A stretch of DNA of 64,000 nucleotides from Radiobacillus deserti (GCF_007301515.1 NZ_CP041666.1:992001-1056000), one strand, 5' to 3'. Numbered from the stretch's first letter, positions 18,479 to 27,886 are shown. Notes: generated by a model not told the origin, from the letters alone. A program made the numbers and translations.

Positions 18479-19894
18479 TTGAAACAAGCGGATCATCTTG
18501 CCTTAGAGAAAGCGATAGCGGAAATTACAGAGATTGCGGAGGGATTTGGCTTAGACTTTTATCCAATGCGCTATGAGATATGTCCTCCTGAGATTATTTA
18601 CACATTTGGTGCCTATGGAATGCCAACGCGTTTTTCACACTGGAGCTTTGGGAAGCAGTTCCATAAGATGAAGCTGCAGTATGACCTCGGCTTAAGTAAA
18701 ATCTATGAGCTAGTGATTAATTCTAATCCATGTTATGCCTTCCTCTTAAACTCCAATTCCCTCATTCAAAATAAATTAATAGTAGCACACGTGTTAGCCC
18801 ACTGTGATTTTTTTAAAAATAATGCTAGATTTCAAAATACAAACCGTGACATGGTAGAAAGTATGTCTGCCACTGCGGAACGAATTGCTGCATATGAAAA
18901 AGAATATGGCATAGAGGAAGTCGAATCTTTCTTGGATGCGGTCTTAGCCATACAGGAACATATTGACCCTGCGCTTTTAAAAGCTAATCTAGATTGGAAT
19001 GAAGAATTAGAAGGTGAAGAGGAGGAAACCTCCCAAAATCCTGGGCCCTATGACGATTTATGGAACTTGGATGAGGCCAGTCAAAAGAAAGAAAAGCCTA
19101 AACGGCGCAAGAAAAAATTCCCTCCTAGACCAGAAAAAGACTTGTTACTCTTCATTGAAGAGTATAGCCGCCATTTAGAAGACTGGCAGCGCGATATATT
19201 AACGATGATGAGAGAAGAAATGCTTTATTTCTGGCCGCAATTGGAGACGAAAATCATGAATGAAGGCTGGGCTTCGTACTGGCATCAACGAATCTTACGA
19301 GAAATGGATTTGACTAGTGATGAAGTAGTCGAGTTTGCGAGCTTAAATGCAGGCGTTGTCCAACCATCGAAAACACAAATTAATCCCTATTACCTTGGAG
19401 TGAAAATGTTTGAAGACATTGAAGAGCGCTTCAATAATCCGACAGAAGAGATGAAACGGTGGGGCGTAGAACCAGGTTCCGGTAGGGAAAAAATATTTGA
19501 AGTACGAGAAATAGAATCCGACATTTCCTTTTTAAGAAATTATTTAACAAAAGACTTTGTGCAGCGTGAAGACTTGTATCTTTTTGAAAAGCAAGGAAAT
19601 GAATATAAGGTTACCGATAAAAATTGGGAGAATGTCAGAGACCAGCTTATTACTATGAGGGTAAATGGAGGCTTTCCTTACCTAACTGTGCAAAATGGGG
19701 ATTACTTGTTTAATGGAGAGCTTTACTTGAAACACCATTTTGAAGGAGTTGAGCTTGATCTCACTTACTTGGAAAAGACATTACCTCATATTTTCCAACT
19801 ATGGGGTCGTACGGTTCATATGGAAACAGTAATTGAAGAGCGTGAAGCATTATTTACGTATGATGGGAATAAGGTGATGAAGCAGTATTTGTAG
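18479..19894 (+). CDS. spoVR: SpoVR family protein
   Basis: 471 aa, full length for SpoVR, a protein made during sporulation and linked to spore cortex formation. Family blocks visible are FYPMRYEICPPEIIYTFGAYG (split here by position 25-45), HWSFGKQFHKMK, VIAHVLAHCDFFKNN-like and EGWASYWH with conserved His residues. The start is TTG, preceded by AAAGGAGAGG. The central acidic/basic segment (about 180-220, EGEEEETS then KPKRRKKKF) is a low-complexity linker. It stands alone. Confidence 0.93.
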   Translation: MKQADHLALEKAIAEITEIAEGFGLDFYPMRYEICPPEIIYTFGAYGMPTRFSHWSFGKQFHKMKLQYDLGLSKIYELVINSNPCYAFLLNSNSLIQNKLIVAHVLAHCDFFKNNARFQNTNRDMVESMSATAERIAAYEKEYGIEEVESFLDAVLAIQEHIDPALLKANLDWNEELEGEEEETSQNPGPYDDLWNLDEASQKKEKPKRRKKKFPPRPEKDLLLFIEEYSRHLEDWQRDILTMMREEMLYFWPQLETKIMNEGWASYWHQRILREMDLTSDEVVEFASLNAGVVQPSKTQINPYYLGVKMFEDIEERFNNPTEEMKRWGVEPGSGREKIFEVREIESDISFLRNYLTKDFVQREDLYLFEKQGNEYKVTDKNWENVRDQLITMRVNGGFPYLTVQNGDYLFNGELYLKHHFEGVELDLTYLEKTLPHIFQLWGRTVHMETVIEEREALFTYDGNKVMKQYL

Positions 19895-19915
19895 AATGTT
19901 TGAATTTTTATGATA

Positions 19916-19963
19916 AACGGACAGATTGAGTAATGATAACTCTATTTCTGTCCGTTATTTTTT
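19916..19963 (+). terminator. terminator after spoVR
   Basis: Perfect 10-bp stem AACGGACAGA / TCTGTCCGTT with a 21-base loop, then ATTTTTTG. Confidence 0.85.
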
Positions 19964-20109
19964 GTGTACTACAAAAAATCAATTTAGAAAGAGTTAACCA
20001 TAAAGTTGTGAACGAGTTTATTCCCTTATGAAGAATACTCATGCTTCACTTCGAACATAGTATGAATAGCATAAACATCATAAGTTGGAATAGATAGGAG
20101 AGAAGCTTG

Positions 20110-20877
20110 ATGGAATCATTATGGTTAGAATATGCGTGGACATTGTTAATACTTATTGGGTTGGAAGGGTTGTTATCAGCTGATAATGCCCTTGTCTTAG
20201 CGGTGATAGCCAAACATTTACCAGAAGAACAAAAGAAAAAAGCCATTAATTACGGAATCATTATGGCGTTTGGATTTAGATTTGTTGCTCTTTTTGCTAT
20301 TTCTTTTATTGCGAACGTATGGCAGATTCAGGCGGTAGGTGCAGCATATCTGCTTTATCTCGGATTAAAGCATGTTATAAAAGCACGTTTCGGAAAAGAA
20401 AACAAGAATATTCATAAAGATGATGAAAAGGAATCAGCTGGAAAAGCTTTTTGGCCAACAGTTGGAAAAATTGCGTTAGCCGACCTTGCTTTTGCAATTG
20501 ATTCAATCCTCGCCGCAGTTGCCCTTGCACTAGGTCTTCCAGATTCACCTTTAGGTGATTTTGGTGGGATGGATGGAGGTAAGTTTTTAGTTGTAGTCCT
20601 TGGGGGAATTGCTGGTCTTGTATTAATTAAATTTGCAGCAACATGGTTTGTGCAACTTCTTGAAAAACGACCAGCATTGGAAACGACGGCATATGCAATT
20701 GTTGCATGGGTCGGTGTGAAGTTGGCAGTCATCACCCTTTCCCATAAGGATATAGGAATCTTAGATCATGACTTTCCACATAGCACCTTATGGACTCTTA
20801 TGTTCTACGGTGTACTAGTTGGTATTGCACTAATTGGCTGGTTCGCTCCAAGAAATAAATCCAAACAGAAATCATGA
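20110..20877 (+). CDS. TerC-family integral membrane protein
   Basis: 255 aa with seven or so helices and the TerC metal-binding patterns EGLLSADNALVLA (helix 1) and ADLAFAIDSILAA. Bacillus relatives (YceF, YkoY) take part in manganese export and metal loading of exoenzymes. The ATG is chosen over an in-frame TTG three bases earlier. No yybP-ykoY manganese riboswitch was recognised in the 150 bases upstream, unlike some relatives. Confidence 0.88.
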   Translation: MESLWLEYAWTLLILIGLEGLLSADNALVLAVIAKHLPEEQKKKAINYGIIMAFGFRFVALFAISFIANVWQIQAVGAAYLLYLGLKHVIKARFGKENKNIHKDDEKESAGKAFWPTVGKIALADLAFAIDSILAAVALALGLPDSPLGDFGGMDGGKFLVVVLGGIAGLVLIKFAATWFVQLLEKRPALETTAYAIVAWVGVKLAVITLSHKDIGILDHDFPHSTLWTLMFYGVLVGIALIGWFAPRNKSKQKS

Positions 20878-21041
20878 CAACTCCTGGAATACTCCTAATA
20901 TAAGTAAAAGTTTTTTTAAAAAAACTAGATGTACGAAATTAACAGATACCTGTTTTCCAAAACTTTGGTATCCTTGCCTTTCCATTAATCAAGCTCCGAC
21001 ATAGTATATTATCGTAGTACTTGGAAAGGAGGGAAAAATAA

Positions 21042-21161
21042 ATGAGTTTTTTTCAAGGAAACCAAAACTCTTTCATCCTCTTAGTAGTTCTATTTGTATT
21101 ACTGGTAATCGTTGGTAACGAATACCCAATGGGACAACAAGGGTACGGCGGAGGATACTAG
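21042..21161 (+). CDS. YjcZ/SscA-type small sporulation peptide
   Basis: A 39-codon gene: N-terminal SFFQGNQNS, one hydrophobic helix FILLVVLFVLLVIVG, then NEYPMGQQ and a Gly-Tyr tail. This is the layout of YjcZ-family spore peptides (FxLLVVLFILLIIVG). GGAAAGGAGGG precedes the ATG. A CATAnnnTA sequence (21000-21008), as in mother-cell sigma-E/K -10 boxes, lies 34 bases upstream, in keeping with late sporulation expression. Confidence 0.85.
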   Translation: MSFFQGNQNSFILLVVLFVLLVIVGNEYPMGQQGYGGGY

Positions 21162-21213
21162 TCTGACGCACCACCTTCTCTACAATAACAAAAAAGAGAC
21201 CTGTTGCTCATGC

Positions 21214-21247
21214 GGGGCTTCTCCAAAAGAGGGCCCCTCCATTATTT
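21214..21247 (+). terminator. possible terminator after the YjcZ-type gene
   Basis: GGGGCTTCTC and GAGGGCCCC can pair imperfectly across CAAAA, followed by a T-rich stretch ATTATTTT. Confidence 0.35.
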
Positions 21248-21335
21248 TAGGATAATATAGTTGGGGAACGTTTTTAGTAACGATACGTTCTAAAAATAAT
21301 ATATTATAGAATAAGCACCTGAAGGGGTGATAATT

Positions 21336-21599
21336 ATGGTTTTAGGGTATGAAAATGAAAACTACCCAATAGTTGTTGGAGGGGTAAGTGTTAATAATGT
21401 GGACGGAAATGGTTCAATCAATTTCGGAGAAACAGTTTTCCAATCCGCACACGCGCCTGCCAAACTTAACTTTAACGGACAAGTATATGGACAAAACAAT
21501 ATAATTCATATTCAGCCTATGGGATCTCCAATCTATGACCCCGATTTGTTTGATAATAATCTACCAGTGGGAGCATCTCCAATGGGGTTAGAGGATTAA
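21336..21599 (+). CDS. GerPF-like spore protein
   Basis: 87 aa. The segment VVGGVSVNNVDGNGSINFGETVFQ followed by a Ser/Thr/Asn-rich stretch resembles the GerPA/GerPF small proteins of the spore coat permeability operon (pattern IxINSxxGGVVNFGD), in two halves of under 20 residues. The ATG is chosen over an in-frame GTG at 21327 because GAAGGGG lies eight bases before it. It is not in a gerP operon, so it is a stand-alone relative of unknown role. Confidence 0.65.
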   Translation: MVLGYENENYPIVVGGVSVNNVDGNGSINFGETVFQSAHAPAKLNFNGQVYGQNNIIHIQPMGSPIYDPDLFDNNLPVGASPMGLED

Positions 21600-21616
21600 A
21601 GATATAGTAAACGTTT

Positions 21617-21648
21617 AAAATGCTTGGAGTTTTTCTGAGCATTTTTTT
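21617..21648 (+). terminator. terminator after the GerPF-like gene
   Basis: AAATGCT / AGCATTT stem followed by TTTTTT. Confidence 0.7.
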
Positions 21649-21805
21649 ATTTGACTTCATGTAAACTTTATTGGAAGTACGGTAAGGGCCTGATTAGTTA
21701 AGTAATCGTCATCATAAGTTTAGTTAGTATATTTATATACTCTAAGGTCAAATATGATAAAAACTAACTATAATTATCGTTTTATCCCCCATAGAAATAA
21801 ATTGT

Positions 21806-22165
21806 TTGGACAAGAAAAACCCCGTTTTATCTTTTATTGCTATTCTAGATACAAAACTCAATTTATATGGCTTTCTTGCAGAAGGTACTCAATACTTAGG
21901 TAATTGGACAGTTTCATATCTACCCAGCTATAAGTATGATATTATATTCTTGAATTTCGCCCCTTTATCCAAATGCAAAATAAGTAAAATTCGTTATATA
22001 GTTGGTTGGTCCATTTTTTCGATTTGTTTTGAAGGGATCTCCGTGCAAACTTCCTTCTTTTACTACACATCGTGGAAGCTGTGGGATTCCGCAGCTATTT
22101 ATCCATTTTTGTTCATAATTCTCCTTGTAAACTTAAAGTTAGTAAAGAAATTATGTAATACCTAA
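21806..22165 (+). CDS. hypothetical membrane protein, possibly N-terminally truncated
   Basis: 119 aa with three or four hydrophobic segments and an aromatic-rich pattern (YLGNWTVSYLPSYKYD, FEGISVQTSFFYYTSWKLWDSAAIYP) vaguely like the CBO0543 family of small Firmicute membrane proteins. The frame is open from 21761, but no good ribosome site precedes TTG 21806 or any nearby start, so this may be a 5'-truncated remnant. Low G+C and lies at the left edge of an accessory cluster. Confidence 0.4.
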   Translation: MDKKNPVLSFIAILDTKLNLYGFLAEGTQYLGNWTVSYLPSYKYDIIFLNFAPLSKCKISKIRYIVGWSIFSICFEGISVQTSFFYYTSWKLWDSAAIYPFLFIILLVNLKLVKKLCNT

Positions 22166-22210
22166 TTTATCTGTTGCTGTAGAAACGGGTGGCTAAAGGA
22201 AGTGGTAACA

Positions 22211-22648
22211 GTGAGATGGAAAGTAGTAATATTCAGTTTAGTGATGCCAGGTCTTGGACAATGGTTGAATAAACAATATCTAAAATCCATTTTTTTTATA
22301 TGTATAGAGCACATCCTAAATCGTCTTGCTTACATTAATAAAGCACTGTACTTTGATTTAAATGGCTTGCATGAGGAAGCTTTGTCAATTGTCAATGTTG
22401 AATATGCGATGTTTTACCCTGGGATTTATGTACTTTGTGCGTTAGATAGCTTACTACATGTTAAAGAAACGAATAACTCGGTGTTTCTTTATTGGTTTGC
22501 TTTAGCTGGATTATTAGGAACTGTTGGTGTGATATACGCTAGATTTGTTCCAGTACCTGTCTTTTCTGTAGGGTTGATGATGGTTATTTTTATTTTAATA
22601 GGAACGTTTCATTGTACCAAAATAAATCATTCAACAGAATTGACATAA
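22211..22648 (+). CDS. PGxGQ-type small membrane protein, single domain (copy A)
   Basis: 145 aa with about four hydrophobic segments. It starts with FSLVMPGLGQWLNKQYLKS, continues with a helix, NKALYFDLNG and an ALSIVNxEYAMFYPGIYVLCALDS block. The same pattern occurs in the proteins at 25297 (twice) and 28863, so this is one member of a local family. The PGxGQxxNxxxxKG opening recalls TM2-type domains. GTG 22211 is chosen because AAAGGAAG lies eight bases upstream. Function unknown. Confidence 0.7.
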   Translation: MRWKVVIFSLVMPGLGQWLNKQYLKSIFFICIEHILNRLAYINKALYFDLNGLHEEALSIVNVEYAMFYPGIYVLCALDSLLHVKETNNSVFLYWFALAGLLGTVGVIYARFVPVPVFSVGLMMVIFILIGTFHCTKINHSTELT

Positions 22649-22768
22649 TAATTAATAAGTAAGTTTCAAAAACTTAATTAATTTTCGAGTTTATACATAT
22701 CTTTTCTTAATTAGTAAAGAATATGAATCATAAATTACCAATTAAACTGAATTAAGGGTGATGGTATT

Positions 22769-23239
22769 TTGACTAGGAAGCACCTAATATTTAATATTTT
22801 CCTCCTCATAGTACCGTGGTGTACGGTATTATTTATAGGAAAACGAACATTTAGTCGTTATTCTTCTGCAGGTTTTTTTATTGTTATTTTTGAAATTATC
22901 AATCACTTGTTCGGACATAAGCGGAATTGGTGGAAATTTTACGATAAAAGGAGGTCCTTTATAAGGGATGAACTCCCTTTTGATATTGGTCCATATATGC
23001 CTATTTCTTTATGGATATTAAAGTTCTCATATGGAAATTTTAAAAAATATGTTTTACTTAATGTTTTAGCAAACGGTTTATTTGCTTTCTATTTGATTAA
23101 TGTGCTTAAGAAAATGAAGATTATTGGGTTGGATAAGTTAAATCACTTACAATTTTTTCTCTATTTTCATTACAAAGCGTATATTCTTTACTTTGTTCAA
23201 TACTTATTTGAAAAAATAAATAAAGAACGAATCGCTTAA
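22769..23239 (+). CDS. hypothetical membrane protein, four helices
   Basis: 156 aa, very AT-rich gene; helices near residues 8-24, 32-48, 90-112 and 128-146, with a basic loop HKRNWWKFYDKRRSF between. TTG start with AAGGGTGATGG upstream. Not recognised; no catalytic motif seen. It belongs to the accessory membrane-protein cluster 21.8-29.3 kb. Confidence 0.6.
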   Translation: MTRKHLIFNIFLLIVPWCTVLFIGKRTFSRYSSAGFFIVIFEIINHLFGHKRNWWKFYDKRRSFIRDELPFDIGPYMPISLWILKFSYGNFKKYVLLNVLANGLFAFYLINVLKKMKIIGLDKLNHLQFFLYFHYKAYILYFVQYLFEKINKERIA

Positions 23240-23252
23240 ATCATCGCTTTAT

Positions 23253-23302
23253 AAAAAATGCTTGGATAGGGGTCACAACCCACCCGTCCAAGCATTTTTT
23301 AA
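23253..23302. terminator. bidirectional terminator
   Basis: Perfect 14-bp stem AAAAAATGCTTGGA / TCCAAGCATTTTTT; the A and T tracts allow it to serve both the plus-strand gene and the convergent antiporter. Confidence 0.9.
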
Positions 23303-23369
23303 TCCCATTAGCCCCCTAAATAAATTGGATGCAATCAAACAATTCCAATCGCATCATTTTCTAGGAATG

Positions 23370-24830
23370 TTAGATTTCTTTTTGGAATGGAATTTTCATC
23401 ATAAAGATATGATTTACTTGTTTCCGTTTTGACTTTGGAGCCAAAACGTACACAATATCACCTTCTTGAAGCATCGTTGTACCAGTTGGTGTTACTACAT
23501 TTTCTCCTCTTATCACTGCAGAAATCAGCACATCATCAGGGAGTTTTATTTCAGAGAGCGTTTTGTTTAAGACAACAGAGTGTTCTTTAATTACAATTTC
23601 AGATATTTCGGATGATGATTTACCAATAGATACTAATTCCAACGTATGTGGGGAAGAGACTTTTTCCTTCCTTGATAGTCCAAGATAATCCGCCAAAGGA
23701 GAGATTGCTGCTCCTTGAACTAAAGCGGATGTGAACACGACGAAAAATACAACATTAAATAAAAGCTGACTATTGTTAAGTCCTGCTATCATGGGGTAGG
23801 TCGCGAGAACGATTGGCACAGCTCCTTTTAAGCCTGAAATGGATAAGAAAACTTTATCTTGAATAGTAAATCCCATTTTTACAGTGCTTAAGAAAACTCC
23901 AATTGGCCGTGCTACTAGAATAAGCAATATGGAAAGAACTACACCTTGCCAAAAGATATCTAATAACTGATTCGGGAAGACGAGCAAACCTAACAAGATA
24001 AACATAAGGATTTGCATCATCCATGCAAATCCTTCGTTAAATCGAAAGATAGAATGGCGATAAGTTAGATCCGAATTCCCGACTAGTAAAGCCATTACAT
24101 AGACAGCCAAAAATCCGCTGCCTTCAAGAAGACTAGTAAGGCTATAGGTCAAAATAGCAAATCCTAAGGAAAGGATTGGATAAAGACCAGAGGAATCTAA
24201 GTTAATTTTGTTAATGCTCCAAACAGTTAATTTCCCCATTAGGATTCCAGCAACCAATCCAAATCCCATTTGCCATAGGAAGCGTATAGTAATCCCGAAA
24301 ATGTTTAATTCTGGAGACTGAATAAGTGAGATAAGAGAAACGGTAAGAAAAACCGCCATTGGATCGTTAGTACCTGATTCTGCTTCCAATGTTGACCTAA
24401 GTCTTTTTTTTATATTTTTGTTGCCTATTACAGCAAAGACGGCTGCTGCGTCTGTAGATCCAACAATAGCTCCAAATAATAATCCTTCTAACCATGTTAC
24501 ATCTAGTATGTACTTGGCCAATACACCTATGACGAATGTAGTGAGTAACACACCTACTGTTGCCAGGGCTAGGGAAGGTTTTATGACTTTCTTTATATGG
24601 CCCCAGTTACTCTGCATCCCACCTTCAAACAGAATGACAACGAGAGCGAGAATTCCAAACAACTGAGTAAGTAGCGCATTATCATAGTATATAAAGTTAG
24701 ATAAAATCATGCCTACCATGATATAGAAAACAAGGGATGGAAGACCGAGTCTAGAGGAGAATTTAGTAGTTAACACACCGACAATAAGTAATATCGACAC
24801 AAGTAGAAAGGAATGATTGATGTTTTCCAC
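23370..24830 (-). CDS. potassium/proton antiporter, NhaP2/CvrA type
   Basis: 486 aa: about twelve membrane helices of the CPA1 sodium/proton exchanger fold (GSTDAAAVFAVIG and ESGTNDPMAVFLT carry the ion-binding acidic residues) followed by a cytoplasmic RCK_C/TrkA-C domain (about 395-475: LPDDVLISAVIRG, LQEGDIVYVL). This domain order is that of NhaP2 antiporters, which export K+ (or Na+) in exchange for protons and control cell volume. It stands alone. Confidence 0.9.
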   Translation of the reverse strand: MENINHSFLLVSILLIVGVLTTKFSSRLGLPSLVFYIMVGMILSNFIYYDNALLTQLFGILALVVILFEGGMQSNWGHIKKVIKPSLALATVGVLLTTFVIGVLAKYILDVTWLEGLLFGAIVGSTDAAAVFAVIGNKNIKKRLRSTLEAESGTNDPMAVFLTVSLISLIQSPELNIFGITIRFLWQMGFGLVAGILMGKLTVWSINKINLDSSGLYPILSLGFAILTYSLTSLLEGSGFLAVYVMALLVGNSDLTYRHSIFRFNEGFAWMMQILMFILLGLLVFPNQLLDIFWQGVVLSILLILVARPIGVFLSTVKMGFTIQDKVFLSISGLKGAVPIVLATYPMIAGLNNSQLLFNVVFFVVFTSALVQGAAISPLADYLGLSRKEKVSSPHTLELVSIGKSSSEISEIVIKEHSVVLNKTLSEIKLPDDVLISAVIRGENVVTPTGTTMLQEGDIVYVLAPKSKRKQVNHIFMMKIPFQKEI

Positions 24831-24914
24831 TAGTATGAATCCGCTCCTTTCATTAGGAACTTAACAATTTAATTATATCAAACGGTATTTTAAAAGAATA
24901 ATATTCCACTTCAT

Positions 24915-25204
24915 TTATCTTCCTTTTCTCTTTCTATCGTTTGACTTCTTAATTTTCATGATTCGTGTGGATGGTTGTTTACGGATCCATTTTATAAAAC
25001 GAGAAAGCTGGTCATCACGACGTAATTCTTCTAAGGTGGTCAAACGAATAGAATTTCCTCATTCGTATAAAGTGCATGAATTTGCTTGTGACAAGGAATA
25101 CAAAGGGTTGCGGTAGCTCCAAAGGTTCCTCCTTCCTCCTTAGGAAGTAAATGGTGGATTGTTGTCACCACTTTGTCTCTGCCACAGAGTTCACAAAATC
25201 CCAT
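24915..25204 (-). pseudogene. YisB-like HNH protein, broken by a one-base frameshift
   Basis: The first 54 codons read MGFCELCGRD ... TIHHLLPKEEGG ... CIPCHKQIHALYTNEE, a zinc-knuckle HNH domain like YisB, then hit a stop at 25040. In the next frame the sequence continues as RLTTLEELRRDDQLSRFIKW and IRKQPSTRIMKIKKS to a stop at 24915, matching the expected C-terminal half of the family. One missing base near 25045-25055 would restore a 96-aa protein. AGGAGGGGG precedes the ATG. It is either a real decay event or a sequencing error. Confidence 0.75.
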
Positions 25205-25296
25205 GTTCCCCCTCCTATTATTCGGACTAACTCGTTTGCATGCTTCTATATTATTTGCAGAAACTATTTTCACACACGGATATAGAGGTGCTTTTT

Positions 25297-26079
25297 ATGA
25301 CACGACAAGGCAAGCAAAAAAGAATCCAACTCGCACATCTTAGTATTTTTGGTACCACCCAAATCCACTTACGTAACCCATATATCATTGCTATGTGGTC
25401 CATAGCTTTTCCAGGCTATGGCCATTTGTTGCTAAATAAATACATTCGTGGCTTTAGTTTAGTACTGTGGGAAATTATTATTAATCAAATGATTCATCTA
25501 AACGAGGCGATGGTATATACGTTCAATGGAAATGTAGAGGGGGCAATTCAAGTATTAAATATACAGTATATGCATTTATATATTCCCGTTTACCTATTTG
25601 GGATATGGGATAGCTATAGAACTACGGTAGATTTAAATAAAATGTATTTGATTGGTGAGAGTAAATCTCCTAATGTAGATAGACTCATTATTAAACCATT
25701 TGAAATTAACTATTTGGATAAGCGTAATCCGATTGCAGCTACACTTTGGGCTATGACAATACCGAGTGTTGGACAATTATATAATCACAGAGTTATCGGT
25801 GCCATATTCACTTTGACTTTGACTGTGGTGTTTATGATGCATTCTCACTTTTTGGAAGCCTTTCACTATTTACTCTTAGGGGATATAAGAAAATCAAATG
25901 AAGTGCTAGACCCCCAGTGGCTGTTGTATTTACCTTCATTTTACTTTTTCACGATCTATGATACCTATATGAATACGGTGGAAGATAATAAGTTGTATGA
26001 AACCGAGCAAAAGAAATACTTGAAAAGCTTCTATCAACCCTCGGGTTTTTCGGTCAAGAAAGGTGTGAAAGTAAACTAA
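25297..26079 (+). CDS. PGxGQ-type membrane protein, two tandem domains (copies B1 and B2)
   Basis: 260 aa. Two repeats of about 80 residues: B1 at about 33-115 (WSIAFPGYGHLLLNKYIRG ... AMVYTFNGNVEGAIQVLN ... YLFGIWDSY) and B2 at about 150-232 (WAMTIPSVGQLYNHRVIG ... LLLGDIRKSNEVLD ... YFFTIYDTY). Each has two or three hydrophobic stretches and ends in a conserved (W/Y)D(S/T)Y. The ATG follows AGAGGTG by six bases. It is followed immediately by the 155-aa protein gene at 26081. Function unknown. Confidence 0.75.
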   Translation: MTRQGKQKRIQLAHLSIFGTTQIHLRNPYIIAMWSIAFPGYGHLLLNKYIRGFSLVLWEIIINQMIHLNEAMVYTFNGNVEGAIQVLNIQYMHLYIPVYLFGIWDSYRTTVDLNKMYLIGESKSPNVDRLIIKPFEINYLDKRNPIAATLWAMTIPSVGQLYNHRVIGAIFTLTLTVVFMMHSHFLEAFHYLLLGDIRKSNEVLDPQWLLYLPSFYFFTIYDTYMNTVEDNKLYETEQKKYLKSFYQPSGFSVKKGVKVN

Positions 26080-26080
26080 T

Positions 26081-26548
26081 ATGCAAGTGTTTGCAACCTT
26101 TGATCATTCACAATATGTTGAGCTTACGATTCGGAAACTGGAAGAAGAAGGATTCAATCAAATTTTTGCTGTTCCATTAGATAAACGTACAGAAGGTGCA
26201 AAGCTTTTTGATACGTTACACAGGTCAGATGGAGTTTCCCTTATTAATAAAGGAATGTTTCTAGCTGTAATATTTGCTGTAATTGGTTCTAGTCGTGGAT
26301 TTGAGCTGCAGTGGGGTCCGATTTCCTGGGGATTAATTGGTGCGGGTGGAGGATTTGTAATGGGGGTTCTCATCGATTTGTTTCTTGTTGCTTTGAGAAG
26401 AAAAAAACATAAAGTAATGCGAGGGCAGCAAGCAGATGTCATTTTAGTTGTTACCTGCGAGAAAGCAGAAGGAAAACGAGTGGAAGAAATATTTTGGGAG
26501 CATCTAGCATTTGGGGTGGCCAAAGTGATGACGGAAATGGAAACATAA
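26081..26548 (+). CDS. hypothetical protein with a central membrane hairpin
   Basis: 155 aa. An N-terminal ferredoxin-like part (MQVFATFDHSQYVELTIRKLEEEGF, split: 1-18 and 19-25) and a C-terminal part (ADVILVVTCEKAEGKRVEEIFW) flank two Gly-rich hydrophobic helices (about 58-72, 82-105). The layout recalls general-stress proteins in which two halves of a cytoplasmic domain surround a glycine-zipper membrane hairpin. One base after the upstream stop, so translationally coupled. No function assigned. Confidence 0.65.
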   Translation: MQVFATFDHSQYVELTIRKLEEEGFNQIFAVPLDKRTEGAKLFDTLHRSDGVSLINKGMFLAVIFAVIGSSRGFELQWGPISWGLIGAGGGFVMGVLIDLFLVALRRKKHKVMRGQQADVILVVTCEKAEGKRVEEIFWEHLAFGVAKVMTEMET

Positions 26549-26573
26549 TCAGCAGGCAAAGGAGAGAAAAGGG

Positions 26574-27612
26574 ATGTACAAGGTTGTTCTTTCATTGTCG
26601 CTACTCTTTTTAATTATCTGTAGTGGTTGTACAGATGATCAAATAAATGTGGATGAACTCATTGCGAATGTAATAGAAGCACAAGAAAATAGGACTTCCT
26701 ATCATGCGGAGGTCTCAACTATAACTAAGTATGATGGGATAGAAGAAACGGTTAAACATGAAGAGTGGCTTGAACATCCGGATAATAGCAGAGTGGAATA
26801 TGAGGATGGCTATCTCATCGTTAGTAATAAAGAGCATACATACATGGCTTTACGATGAAAAGGTAAATGAGGTGATTGTTCAGGACACGGAAGAAAAGGC
26901 ATTCAAACAGACGGATTATTTAAAAGATATGATCGGGGAAATGGTCAATAATAAAACAGTTGAATTAGTTGGAACGGAGGAAATTTCGGGAAGAAATACG
27001 TATCACGTTAGGTTGACACCAAAAGATACAGAACTCTATCAGAAAGAAATGGAGTTCTGGTTTGATGAAAAGACATGGGTTCCATTAAAGATTCATACAG
27101 GAATGGAGGACTTTGAAACCACCATTGTGTACGATAATGTAGAATTTCAAAAAGATCTTGATGATGCCTTGTTTACCTTTAATATTCCTGAAGATGCCAA
27201 TGTGTTAACCGCTGACGATTTTGAAGTAGAGAAACGATCTCCAGAAGAGATTCAGGAGTTAGCTTCGTTCCCAATTCCTGAAATAACAAAGCTACCTAAA
27301 AACTACGAATTAGTGGATAGCTACTATGATCAAGCCTATCAAATGGCTAACTTCGTTTATTATCATAATGATAATGAAATGGACAGTATTGCCTTCATGG
27401 TGAGTGCAGATCCTGAAGGGGAAATGTTGGATGGGATTCCATTCGAGGAAGGGGAGGCTATTACGATTGCAGGGAAGGACATGACATATATTTCCTATGA
27501 GGAAATGCAAAGCTTTATTTGGGGCGTAAACGGCGTATTGTATGATGTCACGATAATGAGTCAAGAAATTTCGAAAGAAGAAGCGATTGACATCGTTAAA
27601 TCCATACAATGA
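26574..27612 (+). pseudogene. LolA-like lipoprotein, frameshifted at a CATA repeat
   Basis: The first frame starts MYKVVLSLSLLFLIICSGC, a lipoprotein signal with lipid-attached Cys19, and runs to residue 94. It ends ...KEHTYMALR and stop at 26858. The continuation is in the next frame (WLYDEKVNEVIVQDTEEKAF onward to 27612) and contains the LolA/RseB-like fold followed by a DUF4367-like C-terminal domain. At 26829-26840 the sequence CATACATACAT suggests an extra four-base copy; removing it gives HTWLYDEK and a 344-aa intact protein. RBS AAAGGAGAG. So this is either a slipped, possibly reversible, frameshift or an assembly error. Confidence 0.8.
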
Positions 27613-27695
27613 TAAAGCTCGTATTTCGTTTACTTTTTAACCGGAAAGGGATATACTATAAATTAATTTAATGAAAGGGAGTGTTATCTTCATAC

Positions 27696-27878
27696 ATGGG
27701 CGACGATGATAAACGGGTCTCCAAGTTGTATCGCAAGGTGATGACTTCGAATGAGATGAAAGCCTTTTTAATTCTAGAGAAGTGTGATGATGCAATTAAA
27801 AAGGAATTGAAGTTAAAATTAGAACGCAATGGATCAACTAGAGCAAGGGACATGCTTGAAAGATTACAAAATATTTAA
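27696..27878 (+). CDS. small charged hypothetical protein
   Basis: About 60 aa, highly charged and helical (MGDDDKRVSKLYRKVMTS, then EMKAFLILEKCDDAIKKELK). ATG 27696 begins the charged body; a GTG at 27681 is in frame but abuts the AGGGAG site, so the start is uncertain. Upstream TTACTT-16-TATACT (27652-27657) is a fair promoter. Not recognised. Confidence 0.55.
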   Translation: MGDDDKRVSKLYRKVMTSNEMKAFLILEKCDDAIKKELKLKLERNGSTRARDMLERLQNI

Positions 27879-27886
27879 AGGGAAAT

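Noticed and set aside
19957..20109. Possible yybP-ykoY manganese riboswitch before the TerC gene
   Set aside because: The 150-base leader lacks the expected conserved loops; only a terminator and an ordinary ribosome site were seen.
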